A program made the translations under genes and the position numbers. A stretch of DNA of 36,006 nucleotides from Candidatus Spechtbacteria bacterium RIFCSPLOWO2_12_FULL_38_22 (GTDB lineage: Bacteria; Patescibacteriota; Minisyncoccia; Spechtbacterales; 2-12-FULL-38-22): NCBI GenBank assembly GCA_001820055.1, contig MHOK01000002.1, positions 1-36,006 of the forward strand, given 5' to 3'. Positions 1 to 4,710 of the stretch are shown here, piece by piece. The notes under the pieces were generated by a model that made no database searches, was not told where the DNA came from, and saw only the letters and a list, made by a program, of their open reading frames with translations. The stretch's first letter is position 1; each line of letters opens with the position of its first letter.

Positions 1-15
1 CAAATATATAATTTT

Positions 16-41
16 AAAAAGCCTCCTAAAGGAGAGTTTTT
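16..41 (-). terminator. Probable terminator of the tRNA array
   Basis: On the minus strand just after tRNA-Gln there is CTCC-TTTA-GGAG followed by CTTTTT, flanked by an outer A-tract/T-tract pairing. It fits an intrinsic terminator closing the tRNA transcript. The G+C stem is short, so strength is uncertain. Confidence 0.55.
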
Positions 42-50
42 AAAATTTCA

Positions 51-124
51 TGGTTGCCTCGCAGGGATTCGAACCCCAATTTCTTGGACCAAAACCAAGC
101 GTGCTGCCGTTACACCACGAGGCA
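51..124 (-). tRNA. tRNA-Gln (anticodon TTG)
   Basis: The minus strand folds as a complete cloverleaf: acceptor TGCCTCG/CGAGGCA, D-arm, anticodon stem CTTGG/CCAAG around the loop TTTTGGT (anticodon TTG), and a T-arm with TTCGAAT. Discriminator A is followed by an encoded CCA. It is the last tRNA of the array in transcription order and is followed by a terminator-like hairpin. Confidence 0.95.
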
Positions 125-167
125 ATAAGTGTCTTGAAAAACTAATCTAAAAACATTTAGTATGCTT

Positions 168-176
168 ATTTTAACA
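168..176 (-). promoter_or_regulatory. Possible extended -10 upstream of tRNA-Gln
   Basis: The minus strand carries TGTTAAAAT, an extended -10 pattern, 43 bases upstream of tRNA-Gln and downstream of a terminator-like hairpin. It could give tRNA-Gln its own promoter. No clear -35 is visible and the region is AT-rich, so this is weak. Confidence 0.3.
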
Positions 177-191
177 CATATTTTTCTAAAT

Positions 192-222
192 GAAAGAGCG
201 CACCTCGCGATGCGCTCTTCAA
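192..222 (-). terminator. Hairpin after tRNA-Leu (terminator-like)
   Basis: On the minus strand AAGAGCGCA pairs with TGCGCTCTT around an 8-base loop and is followed by TCATTT. A small AACCC-TTCG-GGGTT hairpin lies between it and the tRNA. It may terminate or process the transcript between tRNA-Leu and tRNA-Gln. Confidence 0.5.
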
Positions 223-233
223 CCCCGAAGGGT

Positions 234-318
234 TGGTAGGGGCGGTGGGACTTGAACCCACACATCTTACGATACTGGATCTTAAGTCCAGCGCGTCTGC
301 CAATTCCGCCACGCCCCC
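234..318 (-). tRNA. tRNA-Leu (anticodon TAA)
   Basis: Minus-strand type II tRNA: acceptor GGGGGCG/CGCCCCT, anticodon loop CTTAAGA between TGGA and TCCA (anticodon TAA), a long variable arm, T-loop TTCAAGT, discriminator A and an encoded CCA. Its 5' part and the 17 bases before it are repeated about 310 bases upstream, on the other side of a GIY-YIG gene. The complete copy is the one next to tRNA-Gln. Confidence 0.95.
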
Positions 319-335
319 ATGTTTTATAAACTTTT
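295..335. repeat. 41-bp direct repeat, copy 1
   Basis: Positions 295-335 and 607-647 are identical over 41 bases. The repeat holds 24 bases of the 5' end of tRNA-Leu, the spacer, and, in this copy, the last codons and stop of the GIY-YIG gene. The two copies bracket the nuclease gene in the same orientation. Confidence 0.95.
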
Positions 336-557
336 TAGAAACTCCTTACCAACCCCAGATTTTAAATATTTTTCTTTTTTTCTAGCTTTAATACGAGTCT
401 CAAATTTTTCTGTATATATAATTTTAAATGGTCTATATGCTTTAGTTGTTTTTTCATTATCTAGGTTATGTTCTCTAAATCTTCGATCCAAATTGTTTGT
501 TAAACCAACATAAATATAATTTCGAATTTTACTTTTTATTGCATACACTACGTACAT
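324..557 (-). CDS. GIY-YIG nuclease domain protein inside the tRNA array
   Basis: This 77-residue protein is a single GIY-YIG nuclease domain of the small YhbQ-like type. The first motif is YVVYAIKS, followed by NYIYVGLT, the arginine helix LDRRFREHN and a basic C-terminus. No separate DNA-binding domain is present. The ORF track starts it upstream, but those residues (MGAWRNWQT...) only translate the 5' end of a tRNA-Leu copy and a palindrome, so I use the ATG at 557. There is no clear Shine-Dalgarno. The gene lies between a truncated tRNA-Leu copy and the intact tRNA-Leu, ending five bases before the latter. The family cuts DNA in repair or homing roles; which applies here is unknown. A tRNA-targeting mobile gene is my inference from the flanking repeats. 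Confidence 0.85.
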   Translation of the reverse strand: MYVVYAIKSKIRNYIYVGLTNNLDRRFREHNLDNEKTTKAYRPFKIIYTEKFETRIKARKKEKYLKSGVGKEFLKSL

Positions 558-573
558 ACTTATAAATAAGTAT

Positions 574-630
574 TTAAGTCCATCACGCCTACCTGCCGGC
601 AGGCAGGTCTGCCAATTCCGCCACGCCCCC
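574..630 (-). pseudogene. Truncated tRNA-Leu copy with palindrome in its D-arm
   Basis: Reading the minus strand from 630, the sequence matches tRNA-Leu from its first base through the D-arm and on to GGACTTAA, with two substitutions and one exact 20-base insertion (588-607). The match stops immediately after the third anticodon base, so the anticodon stem, variable arm, T-arm and 3' acceptor are missing. It cannot be a working tRNA. The GIY-YIG reading frame starts 16 bases further on. Confidence 0.85.
588..607. repeat. 20-bp palindromic element in truncated tRNA-Leu
   Basis: CCTACCTGCCGGCAGGCAGG differs by one base from the perfect palindrome at 859-878. Removing these 20 bases restores the D-arm alignment with intact tRNA-Leu. 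Confidence 0.85.
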
Positions 631-647
631 ATGTTTTATAAACTTTT
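607..647. repeat. 41-bp direct repeat, copy 2
   Basis: Identical to 295-335. Here it holds the 5' end of the truncated tRNA-Leu and the 17 bases upstream of it. In copy 1 those 17 bases form the end of the GIY-YIG gene and its 5-base spacer. Confidence 0.95.
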
Positions 648-650
648 GAG

Positions 651-687
651 AGGCGAGCTGAGAGCGTAAAGCTTTATCAGCTCGCCT
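651..687. repeat. Inter-tRNA hairpin (Arg to truncated Leu)
   Basis: An 11-base perfect inverted repeat AGGCGAGCTGA/TCAGCTCGCCT has a TAAAGCTTTA palindrome in its loop. It lies just after tRNA-Arg in transcription order. No T-tract follows, so processing or transcript separation is likelier than termination. Confidence 0.75.
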
Positions 688-689
688 TC

Positions 690-766
690 TGGTACCCCAG
701 ACAGGACTTGAACCTGCAACCTGCGGATTAGAAGTCCGCCACTCTATCCAATTGAGCTACTGGGGC
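690..766 (-). tRNA. tRNA-Arg (anticodon TCT)
   Basis: Minus-strand cloverleaf: acceptor GCCCCAG/CTGGGGT, D-arm GCTCAATTGGATAGAGT, anticodon stem GCGGA/TCCGC around CTTCTAA (anticodon TCT), T-loop TTCAAGT, discriminator A and an encoded CCA. Confidence 0.95.
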
Positions 767-773
767 TCGTATC

Positions 774-793
774 GTCGGATAAAAATATCCGAC
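774..793. repeat. Inter-tRNA hairpin (TAT tRNA to Arg)
   Basis: GTCGGATA-AAAA-TATCCGAC is an 8-base stem with a tetraloop, filling most of the 31-base spacer. Confidence 0.75.
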
Positions 794-797
794 TGCA

Positions 798-889
798 TGT
801 TCCCTGTTGGATTTGAACCAACGACCTCCTCCGTATAAGGGAGGCGCTCTGCCGCTGACCTGCCTGCCGGCAGGCAGGGCTAAGGGAAC
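798..889 (-). tRNA. tRNA with TAT anticodon, D-stem interrupted by a 20-bp palindrome
   Basis: Without bases 859-878 this is a normal 72-base tRNA: acceptor GTTCCCT/AGGGAAC, D-arm GCTC-AGCGGCA-GAGC, anticodon stem CCTCC/GGAGG around CTTATAC (anticodon TAT, isoleucine AUA), T-arm GTTGG/CCAAC and discriminator A. CCA is not encoded. The palindrome splits the 5' strand of the D-stem between GC and TC. The RNA could carry it as an extra hairpin or be inactive. The anticodon arm resembles that of bacterial valine tRNAs, so the identity is less certain than the anticodon suggests. Confidence 0.75.
859..878. repeat. 20-bp perfect palindrome inside a tRNA D-stem
   Basis: CCTGCCTGCCGGCAGGCAGG is its own reverse complement. 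It lies exactly between the two halves of the D-stem 5' strand. Close copies occur at 588-607, 4596-4615 and 29637-29656. Confidence 0.92.
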
Positions 890-895
890 AGGTCT

Positions 896-925
896 GGCCC
901 CTCACATGCGTGCATGTGAGGGGCC
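896..925. repeat. Inter-tRNA hairpin (Lys to TAT tRNA)
   Basis: A 14-base perfect inverted repeat GGCCCCTCACATGC/GCATGTGAGGGGCC with a 2-base centre fills the spacer. The core TCACATGCGTGCATGTGA is nearly identical to that of the hairpin at 1005-1036. Confidence 0.8.
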
Positions 926-927
926 CG

Positions 928-999
928 TGGGCCTTCAGGGACTCGAACCCTGCCCGTCGGGTTAAAAGCCCGATGCTCTGCCTGATGAGCTAAAGACCC
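928..999 (-). tRNA. tRNA-Lys (anticodon TTT)
   Basis: Minus-strand cloverleaf: acceptor GGGTCTT/AAGGCCC, D-arm GCTCATCAGGCAGAGC, anticodon stem TCGGG/CCCGA around CTTTTAA (anticodon TTT), T-stem CAGGG/CCCTG and discriminator A. The next three bases are CGG, so CCA must be added after transcription. Confidence 0.95.
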
Positions 1000-1004
1000 G
1001 TGTC

Positions 1005-1036
1005 AACTCTTTCACATGCGTACATGTGAAAGAGTT
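1005..1036. repeat. Inter-tRNA hairpin (Ile to Lys)
   Basis: A 14-base perfect inverted repeat AACTCTTTCACATG/CATGTGAAAGAGTT with a 4-base loop fills the spacer. No T-tract follows on either strand. Confidence 0.8.
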
Positions 1037-1038
1037 CG

Positions 1039-1111
1039 TGGGCCCGGGTGGAATTGAACCACCCACCTTCTGTTTATAAGACAGATGCTCTAACCAATGA
1101 GCTACGGGCCC
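1039..1111 (-). tRNA. tRNA-Ile (anticodon TAT)
   Basis: Minus-strand cloverleaf with the typical isoleucine body GGGCCCGTAGCTCATTGG, anticodon stem TCTGT/ACAGA around CTTATAA (anticodon TAT), T-stem GGTGG/CCACC and discriminator A. CCA is not encoded. The TAT anticodon reads AUA directly, whereas most bacteria use CAT with lysidine. It is the first tRNA of the array, downstream of the dnaX terminator. Confidence 0.93.
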
Positions 1112-1173
1112 AAATTTCGCCTCGTAAAATTTGTCCGCCGTAGTTCACAAGGACGTAGGCGGGCTACTATATC

Positions 1174-1199
1174 AAAAAAAGCCGAGATAAGACCCCGAC
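1174..1199 (-). terminator. Terminator after dnaX
   Basis: On the minus strand GTCGGG-GTCTTAT-CTCGGC forms a six-pair stem with G-U pairs, followed at once by seven T. It separates dnaX from the tRNA array. Confidence 0.75.
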
Positions 1200-1232
1200 T
1201 TAAAAATACAAATTAAATCGAAGTTTTATATG

Positions 1233-2315
1233 TTATTCACCAATAATTTCTATAACAGCTAATTCTAATGGCAACTGTGGCATTGGTGAATATTTGATAT
1301 TGTTTACTGCTTCCAGTAATTGTTTTATTATACCGTAAATTTTCTTTTCTGTCAATCCAGTTGTTTGAATTTTTGCTTTTTTTAATTCTTCTTTAGTTAA
1401 ATTACCCGATATTAAAACTTCGCTTGACGGACTTAATTTTAAAAACAACAACTTTCTTACATAATCTATAGAACTATTTATAAATTGCTCCAAATCCTCT
1501 CCCCCACTTACCATATCATTAATATATTTGAGTACCGCTTCTTTATTGTTTTCTATAATAAAATCTATAAAATTAGATATAGACGCTAAATCTGTAGCGC
1601 CTAATAATTTTCGAATTTCACTTTCCTCGATATTGTTTAACGAAAATATCTTACCCAAAATACTTTCCGCATCACGCAAAGAACCGCCGGAAGCGCCGGC
1701 TACTAAATTTAATACGCCATCGTCTATCTTTCTTTTTTCTTTGTTTGTTAAATTCTTTAACCGCCCCAGTATCTCTTCTAAAGTTAAAAACCTAAAATCA
1801 AAACGCTGTGTGCGTGATATTATTGTTGGTAAAAGTTTATGAGGTTCTGTAGTTGCTAAAACAAAAATAACATGAACAGGTGGCTCCTCCAACATTTTAA
1901 GGAGAGCATTGGAAGCCTCCTTGGTTAACATGTGTGCTTCGTCAATTAGATAAACCTTAAAAATTCCTTGATTAGGAGCAAATTGTACAGATTCCTTCAG
2001 CGCGCGTACATCATCTATCCCCCTGTTTGAAGCGGCATCGATTTCTATTAAATCTATAAAACTTCCATTATCTATTCCAGCGCATACACTACAACTTAAA
2101 CATACACCATCTTTTTCTTTTGAATCCTGACAGTTTAAAGTTTTTGTCAAAACACGCGCCATAGTTGTTTTCCCCGTGCCCCTAGGCCCACTAAACAAAT
2201 ATGCATGGGCTACTTCTCCCATTTTTATTGCATTTCGAAGAGTCGTAACTATATGCTCCTGTCCTACAATATCCTCAAAAGATTTAGGACGATACTTTCT
2301 ATATAAAACAGCCAT
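1233..2315 (-). CDS. dnaX: DNA polymerase III subunit gamma/tau (short form)
   Basis: This is the motor subunit of the replicative clamp loader. The AAA+ domain is clear: Walker A GPRGTGKTT at residues 43-51, a zinc module with cysteines 62, 72, 75 and 78, Walker B VYLIDE at 121-126, and the sensor region ATTEPHKLLPTIISRTQ. At 360 residues it ends after the collar domain and lacks the tau-specific part that binds DnaB and the polymerase. The gene therefore seems to encode only a gamma-type protein. It has its own extended -10 promoter upstream and a terminator downstream. A second clamp-loader gene, holB-like, lies at 14.8 kb. Confidence 0.95.
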   Translation of the reverse strand: MAVLYRKYRPKSFEDIVGQEHIVTTLRNAIKMGEVAHAYLFSGPRGTGKTTMARVLTKTLNCQDSKEKDGVCLSCSVCAGIDNGSFIDLIEIDAASNRGIDDVRALKESVQFAPNQGIFKVYLIDEAHMLTKEASNALLKMLEEPPVHVIFVLATTEPHKLLPTIISRTQRFDFRFLTLEEILGRLKNLTNKEKRKIDDGVLNLVAGASGGSLRDAESILGKIFSLNNIEESEIRKLLGATDLASISNFIDFIIENNKEAVLKYINDMVSGGEDLEQFINSSIDYVRKLLFLKLSPSSEVLISGNLTKEELKKAKIQTTGLTEKKIYGIIKQLLEAVNNIKYSPMPQLPLELAVIEIIGE

Positions 2316-2358
2316 AATTTTGTTTATAAACTCACACTAGCGAAACTTGCGTGTTTTG

Positions 2359-2367
2359 ATTGTAGCA
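2359..2367 (-). promoter_or_regulatory. Extended -10 promoter of dnaX
   Basis: The minus strand reads TGCTACAAT 43 bases before the dnaX start, just after the purA terminator. The same TGnTACAAT pattern occurs before the LOG-family gene. No good -35 is seen. Confidence 0.6.
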
Positions 2368-2380
2368 TAAATTTATTAAC

Positions 2381-2408
2381 TTAAAAACTCCGCAAATCTG
2401 CGGAGTTT
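2381..2408 (-). terminator. Terminator after purA
   Basis: AAACTCCGCA and TGCGGAGTTT form a 10-base perfect stem with a 4-base loop, followed by TTAAG on the minus strand. It begins six bases after the purA stop. Confidence 0.85.
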
Positions 2409-2413
2409 AATTT

Positions 2414-3769
2414 TTAGACTACAATTGTCTGATTTCTTTCTGGGCCTACAGAAATATATTTAGCCGAGACATCACACGCCCGCTCTATAAAATCAACATA
2501 CAACTTTGCTTCATCGGGTAGGTCTTCTCTACTCCTTACTTCGGTAATACCTTTGTTCCACACAGGAAGGTTGCCCAGCACTGCCTCTGCGCCATTGAAT
2601 GCACACTCAACATGATTACAACTCTCGCATGTTGGGGCTCTCTGACAACGATAACTAAAACCTATTGGTATGGTTTTATCTAAACAAGATAAAACATCCA
2701 ACTTGGTTATCGCAATTTCGCTAAACCCATTCAAGCGAGAGGCGTAACGCAGAAGCGGTATGTCAATAGGCGCGCACATACGCGGACGAGCTGTTGTTGA
2801 ACCAAATTCACGCCCAACCTCGCGAACCAATGTATCAAAATTACCCTTACTAAAAGTCGGAAATGGGCCTGTGCCAACTCTCGTGCTGTACGCTTTTACA
2901 ACGCCTATTACACGCACTTCATTTGAAGGCACAACATTAAATGCAATTCCTGCACCGCTAAACGCGCCATTTGCGCCACAACTAGTTGAAGTAACAAAAG
3001 GATAAGTACCGTGGTCTAAATCTAACAATGCTCCCTGCGCGCCTTCCAAAAGCACACCCTGCCCTCTTGAAAAAAGAGCAATACGAAGTTCGTCGTCTGT
3101 ATTTCTAATAAATTCCTTAATCTCTTCAGCAGATTCCATATAATACTCAAATAAATCATCTACGCTTAAGAGTGTAAACTCCGAAAGTCCGTATAGTTGT
3201 TCCAATATGGGTAGATAAACACTCTGGGAACACCCATAAACTGACTCAAGGATTTGTCTTTTTTCTCTGTATCTTTCAATAAATAATTTATAAAAATCTC
3301 TGCGCAATAAATCGCCTACGCGCAATCCGCTTCTAGCCGCCTTATCTGCCCTAACCGGACCCATCCCACGCTTAGTTGTTCCAATTTTATCCGCGCTAGA
3401 TCTACTTTCTTCTTGAATACCGTCTAACAGCCTATGCCAGGGCATCACTAGGTGCGCTTTAGGACTAATGGCTAACTGATAGTCAGTTATTCCTGCTTTT
3501 TGTAAACCAACCAACTCCTCGCCATAAAGCACAAGCGCATCTACAACAGTTCCGGGACCAATAACATTTTTAATATTTGGGTGTAAAATTCCGGAAGGTA
3601 CTATATGAAGTTTGAATTCTCCCAGGTCATTAACCACCGTATGGCCCGCATTGTTTCCACCGTCGTATCTAACAACGTATTCGTAGTTGCCACTACTTGC
3701 TTCCAGATCTGTTATTTTTCCCTTACCTTCATCTCCCCACTGAGCACCAACGACAATAGTTAAAGGCAT
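2414..3769 (-). CDS. purA: Adenylosuccinate synthetase
   Basis: It joins IMP and aspartate using GTP, the first step from IMP to AMP. The N-terminus [18 protein letters not shown] holds the family signature (GDEGKGK near residue 12), followed by NNAGHTVV and, later, the VEGAQG-like [23 protein letters not shown] region. At 451 residues it is slightly longer than usual. An unusual cysteine cluster, [15 protein letters not shown], near residue 385 looks like a possible zinc site and is not part of the E. coli enzyme as I recall it. The gene follows the ZIP transporter by 38 bases, probably in one transcript, and ends at a strong terminator. Confidence 0.96.
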   Translation of the reverse strand: [451 protein letters not shown]

Positions 3770-3807
3770 TAACTACCCCTTTTTGTTTAAGAACCATTTG
3801 GATTATA

Positions 3808-4551
3808 TTATAAAAAAAATATTAGTGCAACTCCTGAAAAAAGTAATAAAAAATGAATTAAGTCATATTTGTGTTCGCTTTGATGGTGAATAATTGGAAT
3901 GAGATCACTTAAAGCAACGTAAATAAAAACACCTGCGGCTATTGCCAGTATGTATGCTGTAAACTTCTCAGTTCCACTTAAACTAAAATATGCAAGAAGG
4001 GCACCTAAAACAGTCACGAGGCTAGATAAAAAATTTAGTATTAAAACTTTAGCACGCTTCATTCCCGTACCCAACATAATCGCAAAATCTGCTATTTCTT
4101 GGGGTATCTCATGAGCTATAACCCCAATAGCAACTCCAACTCCCAGTGGGAAGCTCGAAAAAAATGCCGCCGCAATTAAAACACCATCTATAAAGTTATG
4201 TATCGAATCACCAATTAACAACAAATACGCCTGATTCTCGTGCACATGTTTGTGGGGATGTTCCTCTGTTTCCATTCTATGGTGGTGATACCACCATAGA
4301 GCGCGTTCAACTATAAATAAAAAAACGATAGTTACTAATATAAAAAACCCTAACGGTTCAAATCTGTCTAACTTTTCTACCGCCTCGGGAAGGACGTCAA
4401 GAAACGCTACTGCAAGTAAAACCCCTACAGCAAAACTAATCAAAAATGAGGATATTTTTTTAGTAAATTTCTCTTTCCATAATAAAAATAGGCCACCGAC
4501 GGTGGAAAAAATACTGCCAAGCAAAGAAAAAATTATAATGTAGGATAGCAT
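3808..4551 (-). CDS. ZIP-family metal transporter
   Basis: A 247-residue integral membrane protein with about eight hydrophobic segments. The two metal-site helices typical of ZIP (zinc/iron permease) proteins are visible: HNFIDG and HEIPQE. Between them and the preceding segment lies a His-rich loop (HHHRMETEEHPHKHVHEN), as expected for a cytoplasmic metal-binding loop. It likely imports zinc or another divalent metal; the specificity cannot be read from sequence. It lies upstream of purA with 38 bases between and follows a dispersed repeat that separates it from lysS. No zinc-responsive operator was recognised. Confidence 0.9.
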   Translation of the reverse strand: MLSYIIIFSLLGSIFSTVGGLFLLWKEKFTKKISSFLISFAVGVLLAVAFLDVLPEAVEKLDRFEPLGFFILVTIVFLFIVERALWWYHHHRMETEEHPHKHVHENQAYLLLIGDSIHNFIDGVLIAAAFFSSFPLGVGVAIGVIAHEIPQEIADFAIMLGTGMKRAKVLILNFLSSLVTVLGALLAYFSLSGTEKFTAYILAIAAGVFIYVALSDLIPIIHHQSEHKYDLIHFLLLFSGVALIFFL

Positions 4552-4556
4552 AATAT

Positions 4557-4710
4557 TCGCTCACTACGTTCGCAAAGTTAGTAACTAGTAACACGCCTGC
4601 CTGCGGGTAGGCAGGCAACAAGTAACTAGTAATTTTTGTTCCGACACGTCGGGGTTTTTACTTGTTACTAGTTACTGATTACTGGTTACGACGAGCGCGA
4701 AGCGCGAGCG
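4557..4710. repeat. Dispersed intergenic repeat between lysS and the ZIP gene
   Basis: A palindromic block in which AACAAGTAACTAGTAA and TTACTTGTTACTAGTTACT lie in opposite orientation around a TTTTT...TTTTT centre, with further copies of AGTAACTAGTAACA. A related diverged copy lies at 29524-29665. Both carry the 20-bp CCTGCC palindrome, at different positions. No reading frame is present; it looks like a non-coding, MITE-like or REP-like element. Confidence 0.75.
4596..4615. repeat. CCTGCC-type palindrome in dispersed repeat
   Basis: CCTGCCTGCGGGTAGGCAGG differs by two central bases from the perfect 20-mer at 859-878. Confidence 0.75.

Noticed and set aside
324-630. Group I intron in tRNA-Leu(UAA) with a GIY-YIG nuclease
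   Set aside because: The break lies in the anticodon loop, but only 16 bases precede the gene and five follow it, leaving no room for an intron core, and the downstream tRNA-Leu is complete rather than a 3' exon.
558-632. N-terminal extension MGAWRNWQT... of the GIY-YIG reading frame
   Set aside because: These residues translate the 5' end of a tRNA-Leu copy and the palindrome; the domain itself starts at MYVVYAIKS.
1113-1165. Possible small RNA gene between dnaX and tRNA-Ile
   Set aside because: Only an imperfect CCGCC/GGCGG pairing is visible, with no promoter; it is more likely another spacer hairpin.
1-1200. CRISPR-like array of short repeats
   Set aside because: The repeated elements are tRNAs and spacer hairpins of differing sequence; no regular direct repeat/spacer pattern and no cas gene is present.
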